A DNA stretch of 7,103 nucleotides from an uncultured Spongiibacteraceae bacterium (GTDB lineage Bacteria; Pseudomonadota; Gammaproteobacteria; Pseudomonadales; CAMLJR01): contig CAMLJR010000145.1 of the NCBI GenBank assembly GCA_946480345.1, positions 1 through 7,103 of the forward strand. The letters run 5' to 3'. The first letter of the stretch is position 1. Each line of letters starts with the position of its first letter. Under the pieces are notes generated by a model. That model saw only the letters and a program-made list of their open reading frames with translations. It searched no databases and had not been told where the DNA came from. Made by a program: the position numbers and the translations under genes. Shown here in pieces: positions 1 to 5,774 of the stretch.

Positions 1-42
1 GATGCCGAAATAAAAGCGCAGCGCGACGGTTGGAACCGTTAA
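1..42 (+). CDS. Possible C-terminal tail of an upstream gene (partial)
   Basis: Frame 1 is open from the window edge and ends at a TAA at 40-42, giving 13 residues, DAEIKAQRDGWNR. This could be the end of a gene beginning outside the window. It is far too short to assign to a family, and a chance open stretch of this length is common. The only support is that the next recognisable gene begins about 200 bp later and that codon choice (GCG, CGC, GAC) resembles the neighbours. Confidence 0.3.
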   Translation, partial: DAEIKAQRDGWNR

Positions 43-57
43 TTCGTGGGCCAGGCT

Positions 58-106
<49 letters not shown>

Positions 107-209
107 GTAAGTTGCGTTACAGTTGCCCAATCCGCTCGCTACGCCGCGTCTCATCAAAAAGTCAGACTAAAAGAAGTCGAGTATTTTCATACAAAGGCTT
201 GTTTTTAAC

Positions 210-223
210 CTATAAACGTATAG
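210..223. promoter_or_regulatory. Candidate operator palindrome upstream of the TetR gene
   Basis: CTATA-AACG-TATAG is a perfect 5-bp inverted repeat with a 4-bp spacer, located 24 bp before the TetR start codon. TetR-family proteins commonly bind palindromes of about 14-20 bp overlapping their own promoter, so position and symmetry fit an autoregulatory operator. The left arm overlaps TATAAA (211-216), a possible -10 element with only a weak -35 partner near 188-193 (CATACA). The region is AT-rich, so chance palindromes are easily found; a second one, TAACGTTA, lies at 240-247. Confidence 0.3.
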
Positions 224-247
224 CATATTTATATATGGATAACGTTA

Positions 248-940
248 ATGGTGAAAAGCGTGGATACAGCCGTCAGCGCCAAGCGTAAACCGGGTACCCG
301 TTCTGCCGGGCGTCCGCCGAAAACCTCGCGGGAGGAAATCATCGCCCGGGCGATCGACATTCTCGAGCGCGAACCGGCGGCGGGAGTTTCGATCAATCGT
401 ATTGCGCGCGAGCTGAAGATCGCGCCGATGGCGATCTACAACTATTTCGTCAATCGCGACGAACTGTTGCAGGCGGTCACTGAGCAAATGATGAAGGGAT
501 TGGTGATCGAGACTGACACCAGCTCGTCGTGGCAAACGAAAGTCTCGACGTGGGCCGATGCAATGCATGCGCATTTTCGACGTTATCCGCATCTGATTTA
601 TCTGCTGACCTGGGAAGGGCACGCCTCGACTGCATGGTTGCGTCAGGCGGGAATCATTATCGAGGCACTTTCTGCGGCGGGGTTGCAGGGGCGAGAGCTC
701 GCGCGCTCCACGTTGTGGGTGTGGAGTTCGATCATGGGTGCGATTCATTCGGAACTGGTCGAGCGCGATTCGCCGCGCCGCTTGGGTGGCGATGATCTCG
801 ACAGGATGGAAGAACCGTTGCGCGGACACATGTGCGAGATGCTGGAGTACGTTAAAGACGACGCGCATTTCGATGACATGTTTCGTTACAACCTCGAACG
901 GGTAATCGCAGCGCTGACGGATCTGGTCGGGCGGCGTTGA
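248..940 (+). CDS. TetR/AcrR-family transcriptional regulator
   Basis: The predicted 230-residue protein fits the TetR family's usual size. After a basic, probably disordered N-terminus (about residues 1-26, with GRPPK at 21-25), the DNA-binding domain spans about 27-75. Its helix-turn-helix lies near 46-67 (GVSINRIARELKIAPMAIYN) and is followed by the family-typical YF at 66-67. Residues 95-225 form a helical, Trp-rich region expected to bind a ligand and dimerise. TetR proteins are usually repressors released by a small hydrophobic effector. The start at 248 gives a full N-terminus but has only a weak GGA upstream; GTG at 251 is an alternative. The hydroxylase gene follows on the same strand 82 bp later with no terminator visible between, so it is the obvious regulatory target, although the ligand is unknown. 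Confidence 0.93.
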   Translation: MVKSVDTAVSAKRKPGTRSAGRPPKTSREEIIARAIDILEREPAAGVSINRIARELKIAPMAIYNYFVNRDELLQAVTEQMMKGLVIETDTSSSWQTKVSTWADAMHAHFRRYPHLIYLLTWEGHASTAWLRQAGIIIEALSAAGLQGRELARSTLWVWSSIMGAIHSELVERDSPRRLGGDDLDRMEEPLRGHMCEMLEYVKDDAHFDDMFRYNLERVIAALTDLVGRR

Positions 941-1011
941 CATCGAATTTAGTTATGCGGGCTTACCGTTTGAGCGCAACGCAAGTTAATTCATCCAAGC
1001 GCAAAAAGAGT

Positions 1012-1020
1012 GAGGAAGAG
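1012..1020 (+). promoter_or_regulatory. Ribosome binding site of the hydroxylase gene
   Basis: GAGGAAGAG lies immediately before the ATG at 1023, with the AGGA core about 6 nt from it. It supports 1023 as the start over the ATGs at codons 9 and 14. Confidence 0.7.
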
Positions 1021-1022
1021 CG

Positions 1023-1934
1023 ATGGACTTCGAGCTGCCGTTGAATATGACAAAAATATTCATGATATGGGGCGTCGGCAGCGGTATTGCGCTGGTTTTC
1101 GCTTTGCTGTCGGAAATATTCTTGCGCTGGCAGGAAGGCAAAAAACTGCTGCCAAAAGATGCACCAGCGAATTCAGTACTGTTTTTGTTTGGGCCGCCAG
1201 CGTTGGAGGCGGCATTTGCAAATGCGTTATTGGTAGCGGGATTATTCGTTGTCTATCAATTGACGCCGTTGCGCATACCGCTGACACCGTGGACTTTCGT
1301 CTTATATTTTTTGGTGGGCGAGTTCAGCTTTTATTGGGCGCATCGCTTGGGGCACGAAATACGCATTTTGTGGTGCGATCATTCTATTCATCACAGCTCC
1401 TCCGAATACGATGTCAGCACCAACCTGCGACACACGCCATTCATGACGATGTATCGATTGGTTGCGTATGCGCCCGTCGTAGCGCTTGGTTTTCATCCGG
1501 CGTTGATAGTTCTGTTCGCGATCAATGCATCGGCTTTTCAAACGTTCTGCCATACGCAACGGTTGGGGCGATTTGCACCGTGGTTCGAAAATACCTTCGT
1601 CACCCCGTCGAATCACATCGTGCATCACGCATGTAATCCGGAGTATCTCGATAAAAATTATGGTGGCCTGCTCGTATTGTGGGATCGCGTTTTCGGAACC
1701 TATCAACCGTTGCTCGATGAGGTTCCACCGAAATTCGGTATTACCAAGCAAGTCAATTCGAGCAATGTGGGAAAAATACTCACGCACGAATTCAAAAATC
1801 TTTGGCGTGATTTCTCTGCCGCTCCGACGCTAAAACTGAAATTCGGTGTGTTGTTCGGCAAGCCGGGTAAAACTTTCGAAGCGGCTTATCAAGATAATCC
1901 AGCAGCAATTAACCGTGCCGCGGGAGTAAGTTGA
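1023..1934 (+). CDS. Sterol desaturase / fatty acid hydroxylase family membrane di-iron enzyme
   Basis: The 303-residue integral membrane protein carries the histidine clusters of the fatty acid hydroxylase superfamily (FA_hydroxylase, PF04116-type). These are H107-RLG-H111, H120-SI-HH124 and H198-IV-HH202, followed by NPEYLDKNYGG (205-215) and LWDRVFGTY (219-227), a highly typical C-terminal signature. Hydrophobic segments near 12-34, 62-80, 89-105 and 146-172 would anchor the protein in the inner membrane, with the His clusters facing the cytoplasm. Family members use a di-iron centre and O2 to hydroxylate or desaturate acyl chains, sterols, carotenoids or alkylglycerols. The substrate cannot be told from sequence. 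The gene sits 82 bp downstream of the TetR gene and is followed after 1 bp by a small membrane protein gene, so co-transcription of the latter two is very likely. Confidence 0.92.
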   Translation: MDFELPLNMTKIFMIWGVGSGIALVFALLSEIFLRWQEGKKLLPKDAPANSVLFLFGPPALEAAFANALLVAGLFVVYQLTPLRIPLTPWTFVLYFLVGEFSFYWAHRLGHEIRILWCDHSIHHSSSEYDVSTNLRHTPFMTMYRLVAYAPVVALGFHPALIVLFAINASAFQTFCHTQRLGRFAPWFENTFVTPSNHIVHHACNPEYLDKNYGGLLVLWDRVFGTYQPLLDEVPPKFGITKQVNSSNVGKILTHEFKNLWRDFSAAPTLKLKFGVLFGKPGKTFEAAYQDNPAAINRAAGVS

Positions 1935-1935
1935 T

Positions 1936-2361
1936 ATGTTCGATGGATATGCAGTCGGCGCATTGGTTTTATTATTTTCGTTGTTCGCGACGTTGCGGTT
2001 GGCTATCGGCGAACGCGGACGTGTCGTTACGAATCCGCTGCTTTCGTTTTTAACGCACAGCGTCTGGCTGCTGCCGCTGCTCGTCGTATTCAATATGTCA
2101 TTCGGTATGGCGCTGCTCGGCATCGTTTCACCGTGGCCACCCACGGCGTTCGAACAGGTATCCAGCGAATACGGTTACGGCATGTGGGCGGGTGTTGCGG
2201 CGTTTTTGGCCATGTTGATTGTCGATATTTGGGTGCTGTGGATTCCAACCCAGGTGCTGCGCCGCTTTGCGAAGCCAGAGAACCGCGAAGCGTTGAAATA
2301 TTATCCGGTTTTTAACATTGCAGTCGGCGGTTTATTTTTGGCATTTGCATTAACCCGTTAA
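1936..2361 (+). CDS. Small four-helix membrane protein, function unknown
   Basis: The gene encodes 141 residues with four probable membrane segments, near 5-24, 38-62, 82-104 and 124-139. A charged loop, RRFAKPENREALKYY (109-123), precedes the last helix. I do not recognise the family, and no His cluster or other catalytic motif is visible. The ATG at 1936 starts one base after the hydroxylase stop codon, and GGGAG at 1922-1926, inside the hydroxylase coding end, serves as ribosome binding site. This implies translational coupling. The tight linkage suggests an accessory role for the hydroxylase, such as a membrane partner, electron-transfer aid or transporter subunit; that is inference from context only. 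The gene is followed by a strong terminator, making it the last gene of this transcript. Confidence 0.85.
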   Translation: MFDGYAVGALVLLFSLFATLRLAIGERGRVVTNPLLSFLTHSVWLLPLLVVFNMSFGMALLGIVSPWPPTAFEQVSSEYGYGMWAGVAAFLAMLIVDIWVLWIPTQVLRRFAKPENREALKYYPVFNIAVGGLFLAFALTR

Positions 2362-2379
2362 CTGAAACTTCATTACGGC

Positions 2380-2415
2380 ATGGCAAGCGGGAATATTTTC
2401 GCTTGCCATTTTTTT
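2380..2415 (+). terminator. Intrinsic terminator closing the hydroxylase transcript
   Basis: A perfect 10-bp stem pairs ATGGCAAGCG (2380-2389) with CGCTTGCCAT (2400-2409), with a 10-nt loop. It is followed by a run of seven T residues (2409-2415) on the plus strand, 18 bp after the stop codon of the small membrane protein. On the minus strand the hairpin lies just past the permease stop codon but lacks a T-run, so it is a true terminator mainly for the plus strand. Confidence 0.9.
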
Positions 2416-2431
2416 ATGTCTGCATAAACGT

Positions 2432-3199
2432 TTAGCCATGCCACAGGCCGAACACGCTGATCGCCAGCAGTACCGATCCCAAAACACGGAAGAAAACATG
2501 CTGATCGGCGTTGACGATGTAGCGATGAAAGCGCAATCCGAGAAAATGACCGACCGCCGCGCTGGGCAACAACCACAAATGATGGATCAATTGCAGATCG
2601 ACGCCGGCGATAATAAACGCCGTCATTTTGATGCATACGAGAATGAACCAGAGCACGAATAGCGTATCGCGCAACTGATGTTTTTCGACGTTCTTCGCGA
2701 ACACAATCATGATCAATGGCGCGCCGATCAGCGACGTGCCGCTGATATATCCACCGAGCGCGAGTAAGCAAATATCGACAAAGCGATTATTGCTGTGAAA
2801 TGGCCGGTCGACGATGTAAGAAATCGCATACGCGCCGACGATGCAGAAAATAATCTTGCTCATCAAAACAGGCGGTAGGGTCAACAGGCCGAACACGCCG
2901 ATCAATTTCGGAATGATCAAAATGGCCATTGCTTTCTTTAAGTAGGCCCAATCGATCGTACTTGCGACAACGGTATTTGCTCGTCGCTGCTTGAGTACAT
3001 TGCCGATCCATATCGCCGACGAAAAAACCAAAAGATGCAGCGAAATCAACGGCAGAAATACCAGCGGTTGATTGTCGATCAATAAAAGAAACGGCAGCGA
3101 CAAAACCGCGCCGCCAAAGCCAAGCCCAGAGCGAACGAATCCACTCCAGATAAAAATTAATGCGATTAGCGCCAGCTGGTACCAGGCGAGATGTGCCAT
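2432..3199 (-). CDS. TSUP/TauE-SafE family membrane permease (sulfite exporter-like)
   Basis: The chosen reading gives 255 residues, the normal size for the TSUP (DUF81, TauE/SafE) family. It is strongly hydrophobic, with about 7-8 membrane segments. Family signatures are GLGFGGAVLSLP (25-36) near the N-terminus and the related GGYISGTSLIGAP (149-161) in the second half, reflecting the internal two-fold repeat. Characterised members move small organic or sulfur-containing anions such as sulfite, sulfoacetate or taurine-derived compounds across the inner membrane; this protein's substrate is unknown. The frame can be extended to an ATG at 3250, adding 17 residues, but the ATG at 3199 is preferred: a GGAA lies about 7 nt upstream, the longer start has no ribosome site, and TSUP proteins usually begin just before the first helix. 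TACAAT at 3231-3226 (minus) is a possible -10 element. Confidence 0.9.
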   Translation of the reverse strand: MAHLAWYQLALIALIFIWSGFVRSGLGFGGAVLSLPFLLLIDNQPLVFLPLISLHLLVFSSAIWIGNVLKQRRANTVVASTIDWAYLKKAMAILIIPKLIGVFGLLTLPPVLMSKIIFCIVGAYAISYIVDRPFHSNNRFVDICLLALGGYISGTSLIGAPLIMIVFAKNVEKHQLRDTLFVLWFILVCIKMTAFIIAGVDLQLIHHLWLLPSAAVGHFLGLRFHRYIVNADQHVFFRVLGSVLLAISVFGLWHG

Positions 3200-3278
3200 G
3201 CAATTATTCCGTGGAAAAAGGGTGCATTGTAATGCGATGTGCGCTCTCATCGTATGGGCTAGGCAGGCTTAATAAACT

Positions 3279-3307
3279 GTAGGGTGGATCGCGCGTGGCG
3301 ATCGGTG
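3279..3307. repeat. Possible degenerate GTAGGGTGGAT-type palindromic repeat
   Basis: GTAGGGTGGAT at 3279-3289 resembles the left half of a widespread proteobacterial intergenic palindrome, known from general experience. The interior forms a perfect 6-bp stem, GATCGC (3287-3292) with GCGATC (3298-3303), around a 5-nt loop. The expected right arm (ATCCACC) is not kept; ATCGGTG is found instead, so this would be a decayed copy. It lies in the 179-bp divergent gap between the permease and the first dehydrogenase. Confidence 0.35.
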
Positions 3308-3378
3308 TTTAATAGCCGCCCACATACGCTGATAAAAAACACAGCGATCGATGAAAATAATATCGGAGATACAACATC

Positions 3379-4149
3379 ATGCGCATGGCAAATAAAGTAG
3401 CTATTGTCACTGGCGGAGCGCGCGGCATGGGCGAACAAACGGTTCGTCTGTTCGTGCAGAACGGCGCCAAGGTTGTGATCGGCGACGTGTTGGATCAGCC
3501 GGGCGAAGCGTTGGCCGCAGAGCTTGGCGACAGCGTTGCATTTGTGCATATGGATGTATCGAACAAAGACGATTGGCAGAAAGCGATTACGCGCGCGCAG
3601 GCATTCGGTCCATTGAATGTGCTGGTGAATAACGCCGCCGTGGTCATGATGAAGTCGATTGCCGATACGAGCGAAGAGGATTACATGCGCGTGATCCGTA
3701 TTAATCAGCTCGGCACGTTTTTAGGTATGCAATCGGTGATCGAACCGATGAAAAAAGCGCGGGGCGGCTCAATCATTAATGTGTCGTCGATCGACGGCAT
3801 ACAATCGAAAAATAGTTTGATCGCGTATTCGTCGAGCAAATGGGCAGTACGCGGTATGACGAAATGCGCTGCGATCGAGCTCGGTCAATACGGCATTCGC
3901 GTCAATAGCGTGCATCCGGGCGGAATATTTACCGACATGGGTGGCAAGAGCGATGCGAATCCCGATCCATCGTCAATGGACGAAACCTACGCGAATTTTC
4001 CCATTCCGCGAGTTGGTCTGCCGCATGAAGTCGCGAACGTCACATTATTTCTGGCGACCGACGAAGGTTCGTATTGCACGGGTTCTGAATTCATTGCTGA
4101 CGGCGGTTGGAATGCGGGCATGCGCTGGCCGTCGTTACCGTGTTCATGA
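3379..4149 (+). CDS. SDR-family NAD-dependent dehydrogenase (hydroxysteroid / 3-hydroxyacyl type)
   Basis: This 256-residue protein is a classical short-chain dehydrogenase/reductase of standard length. The Rossmann glycine motif TGGARGMG is at 11-18. D36 at the end of strand 2 favours NAD(H) over NADP(H), and HMDV is at 57-60. NNAA (84-87) replaces the common NNAG. Catalytic residues are N109, S137, Y150 and K154 in the Y-SSS-K motif. The stretches YSSSKWAVRGMTK (150-162) and RVNSVHPGG (174-182) resemble 3-alpha/20-beta hydroxysteroid dehydrogenases, but SDR subfamilies overlap, so oxidation of a secondary alcohol or 3-hydroxyacyl-CoA is as far as the call can go. The ATG at 3379 has GGAG at 3365-3368; the ATG two codons later is spaced too far. 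A MaoC hydratase gene follows after 37 bp, fitting consecutive hydration and oxidation steps. Confidence 0.93.
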   Translation: MRMANKVAIVTGGARGMGEQTVRLFVQNGAKVVIGDVLDQPGEALAAELGDSVAFVHMDVSNKDDWQKAITRAQAFGPLNVLVNNAAVVMMKSIADTSEEDYMRVIRINQLGTFLGMQSVIEPMKKARGGSIINVSSIDGIQSKNSLIAYSSSKWAVRGMTKCAAIELGQYGIRVNSVHPGGIFTDMGGKSDANPDPSSMDETYANFPIPRVGLPHEVANVTLFLATDEGSYCTGSEFIADGGWNAGMRWPSLPCS

Positions 4150-4186
4150 GTTTTTACACCAAATTAATGAGTAGAGGACATTTTTG

Positions 4187-4663
4187 ATGGCACAACTGCA
4201 AAGCTACACATTCGATGAATTGCCTGTCGGTAAAAAAGCGACCTACACACGCACGGTAACCGAACAGGATATCGCGTTGTTCGCGGTCGTTTCCGGTGAC
4301 GTCAATCCTCTGCATCTCGATGCTGAATTTGCTAAAGGCACAATGTTCGGCGAGCGCATCGCACACGGCATGATGACGGGCGCGATTGTGTCCGCGGCGT
4401 TGGTAATGGCGTTGACTGGGCCGGGTGCGATTTATCGCAGCCAATCGTTGCGGTTTCGCCGTCCGGTAAAAATCGGTGACGTGATTACCGTGCATCTGGA
4501 AATTACCGAGCGCAACGAAGATAAGAAAGTGCTGACGATCGATTGCAATTGCATCAATCAAAATGGCGAATCGGTCGCGTTAGGTGTCGCGGAAATCGTC
4601 GCGCCGAGCGAAAATGTCACCGTCGAACTGCCGCCCGTACCGAAAGTGACTGTCGAGTCCTAA
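4187..4663 (+). CDS. MaoC-like hotdog-fold (R)-specific enoyl-CoA hydratase family protein
   Basis: The protein has 158 residues, the usual size of single-domain MaoC or PhaJ-like hydratases. The hydratase-2 motif is intact: SGDVNPLH at 36-43, with the catalytic pair expected at D38 and H43. It is followed by the conserved IAHGMMT (58-64). A hotdog core continues through QSLRFRRPVKIGDVIT (86-101), matching the family's F-x-x-P-V-x-x-G-D pattern. Such enzymes add water to trans-2-enoyl-CoA to give (R)-3-hydroxyacyl-CoA; some relatives act on branched or steroid-side-chain CoA esters. The ATG at 4187 is chosen because GAGG at 4174-4177 precedes it by 9 nt; the TTG one codon upstream is unlikely. 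The gene lies 37 bp after the dehydrogenase, almost certainly in one transcript. The last 15 or so residues are Pro/Val-rich and probably disordered. Confidence 0.92.
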   Translation: MAQLQSYTFDELPVGKKATYTRTVTEQDIALFAVVSGDVNPLHLDAEFAKGTMFGERIAHGMMTGAIVSAALVMALTGPGAIYRSQSLRFRRPVKIGDVITVHLEITERNEDKKVLTIDCNCINQNGESVALGVAEIVAPSENVTVELPPVPKVTVES

Positions 4664-4703
4664 ACACCGAGCGTTTTCGTCAGAATGTTGTGACGCTGCT
4701 GCC

Positions 4704-4735
4704 ATTGCTTGCTGCCAATTTTTGTAGCAAGCGAT
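4704..4735 (+). terminator. Weak hairpin downstream of the hydratase gene, possible terminator
   Basis: ATTGCTTGCTGC (4704-4715) can pair with GTAGCAAGCGAT (4724-4735) as a 12-bp stem containing two G-T wobbles, with an 8-nt loop CAATTTTT. It lies 41 bp after the hydratase stop codon. Only TTT-like sequence follows the stem, so efficiency as an intrinsic terminator is doubtful. An alternative pairing of GCCAAT (4714-4719) with ATTGGC (4740-4745) competes with it. Confidence 0.4.
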
Positions 4736-4777
4736 TTCCATTGGCTGAGACGGTGCTGCATTTGATCATGTGACTCG

Positions 4778-4809
4778 TAGGGCGCAATAAATGAAATGTA
4801 TTGCTCCCT
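4778..4809. repeat. GTAGGGCGCAATA-type intergenic palindromic repeat
   Basis: AGGG-C-GCAATA (4779-4789) pairs with TATTGC-T-CCCT (4799-4809): ten base pairs around one mismatch, with a 9-nt loop. The left arm GTAGGGCGCAATAA matches, from memory, a dispersed palindrome common between genes in gammaproteobacteria. It sits in the 171-bp gap where the hydratase and the ABM-domain gene converge. Neither strand shows a T-run after the stem, so it is better called a repeat than a terminator, though such hairpins can block read-through or protect transcript ends. Confidence 0.5.
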
Positions 4810-4834
4810 GCGGGCCTGCAAATACTTGGGAGGG

Positions 4835-5146
4835 CTAAAGCGGAGTTGCCTTTGATGTAATGTCGTAAGAGTTAAAACTTCTCTCGATTAGTCCGTATTT
4901 TTTTGCTTGCTCACGCCAAGGGCCAATATGCGGCGCCTTTAAATGTGCCTCCATAGACGCGCGATCTGGCCAAAGCTCTGAAAATCTAATCAGCCCTTTA
5001 TCGAAGGGATCTTCCGCTATCTCATACAATAAGCATCCATCATTATTTTGGGTTTCTCGAACGAGTTCTTTTAGATGAGGAAGTACGCCTTCCATATTTT
5101 CTGGAGGGAACCTCAACATTCCAAAAACTGCAACTTGTGCTTCCAT
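4835..5146 (-). CDS. ABM-domain protein, putative quinol monooxygenase / antibiotic biosynthesis monooxygenase-like
   Basis: The 103-residue protein has the size and pattern of a dimeric alpha+beta-barrel ABM-domain protein (PF03992-type). It shows a first strand VAVFGMLRF (5-13), a helix with VLPHLKELVRETQ (21-33), DGCLLYEI (36-43), RFSELWPDRASMEAHLKAPH (54-73) and a short C-terminal tail. The order G-C-L-x-Y-E, then E-x-W-x-D/x-A-x-x-x-H, is characteristic. Family members include cofactor-free oxygenases acting on quinols and aromatic polyketides, and YgiN-like proteins; many have no proven activity. The ATG at 5146 has GGAGA about 7 nt upstream. The gene lies 92 bp after the SnoaL-like gene on the same strand, so it may be the third gene of that operon or have its own promoter. 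A hand count gives about 43-44% G+C, lower than sampled neighbouring stretches near 53-60%, hinting at a separate origin. Confidence 0.85.
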   Translation of the reverse strand: MEAQVAVFGMLRFPPENMEGVLPHLKELVRETQNNDGCLLYEIAEDPFDKGLIRFSELWPDRASMEAHLKAPHIGPWREQAKKYGLIERSFNSYDITSKATPL

Positions 5147-5238
5147 TGCTGTCTCCGTGATTGATTTACATAATTGCCTACGGGTTTTTTGATCGGTGCT
5201 CTTCTAATTCTCGATGCAAATTTTCCATGTTCGAGCTT

Positions 5239-5739
5239 TCACCCAAACGTCCCCATCACACTGCCGGCAAATTGAATGCGATGCATTCCATCTTCCAGCT
5301 TCAGGAGTTCACTCACATGCGGGCGGCTGTGTGTTGTTGCGATTTTCCATTCGCCATCGACGCGGCGATAGGTGTCTTCGTATGTGCAACCCATCTGCAT
5401 GACCGTTTGTGCGGCGGTGTTGATCTGAAAAAATAATAACGACCAACAGCCGCGTGCATTGTCTTCGTCGAAAATATCGATTTGCGGATTGCCGCCGAGG
5501 TGCAGATCGTGCACGTGGTCGTTGCAGGCGAGTTGGGTGAATACATCGATCAATTGTTCGCGATGTGTAAAGCGGCCGACGGCGCCGTAGTCGATTAGTA
5601 TTTCGCCGTCGATAAAACAATCGCGAATAATGTCGACGCTTTTTGAATCGCACGCGCTGAGGTAGCGGGCTTTTAATGTCTGAATTGCTTCGATTGCTTC
5701 CAAGCGATCAAGGCGCTTGGCCAGAGCTTCGATATTCAT
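5239..5739 (-). CDS. SnoaL-like / nuclear transport factor 2 (NTF2)-fold protein
   Basis: The 166-residue protein fits the SnoaL_4 type of NTF2-like fold (cone-shaped alpha+beta barrel). It opens with a helix RLEAIEAIQTLKARYLSACD (12-31) and continues DIIRDCFIDGEILIDYG (36-52), a layout typical of scytalone-dehydratase or bile-acid-dehydratase-like members. Later strands include ARGCWSLLFFQI (95-106) and YEDTYRRVDGEWKIATTHSR (120-139), the usual Y-x-x-x-x-x-x-G-x-W-K-I ending. Candidate pocket residues are D31, D50, H76 and H80, but catalysis cannot be assumed. Relatives act as dehydratases, isomerases or cyclases on ring compounds, or only bind ligands. The start at 5739 is secured by an excellent ribosome site, and the gene begins 35 bp after the dehydrogenase stop codon on the same strand, implying one operon. 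Confidence 0.87.
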   Translation of the reverse strand: MNIEALAKRLDRLEAIEAIQTLKARYLSACDSKSVDIIRDCFIDGEILIDYGAVGRFTHREQLIDVFTQLACNDHVHDLHLGGNPQIDIFDEDNARGCWSLLFFQINTAAQTVMQMGCTYEDTYRRVDGEWKIATTHSRPHVSELLKLEDGMHRIQFAGSVMGTFG

Positions 5740-5746
5740 GGTGCAT

Positions 5747-5753
5747 CCTCCTT
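5747..5753 (-). promoter_or_regulatory. Strong ribosome binding site of the SnoaL-like gene
   Basis: AAGGAGG on the minus strand, 7 nt before the ATG at 5739, is a near-perfect Shine-Dalgarno sequence. It is the best in the window and suggests the SnoaL-like protein is translated strongly relative to the dehydrogenase upstream. Confidence 0.85.
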
Positions 5754-5774
5754 ACACAAATCGCAGTTAAATCA

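Noticed and set aside
245..943. Long minus-strand open frame (232 codons) opposite the TetR gene
   Set aside because: It mirrors the TetR gene almost exactly, is rich in Arg, His and Gln as expected of an antisense shadow, and lacks any recognisable domain. The plus-strand frame has clear family motifs.
1010..1636. GTG-initiated frame overlapping the hydroxylase gene
   Set aside because: It is a +2 frame shadow. The hydroxylase frame carries all the His clusters and the good ribosome site.
3200..3250. 17-residue N-terminal extension of the permease
   Set aside because: There is no ribosome site before the ATG at 3250, and the extension is polar and unlike TSUP N-termini. A GGAA precedes the ATG at 3199.
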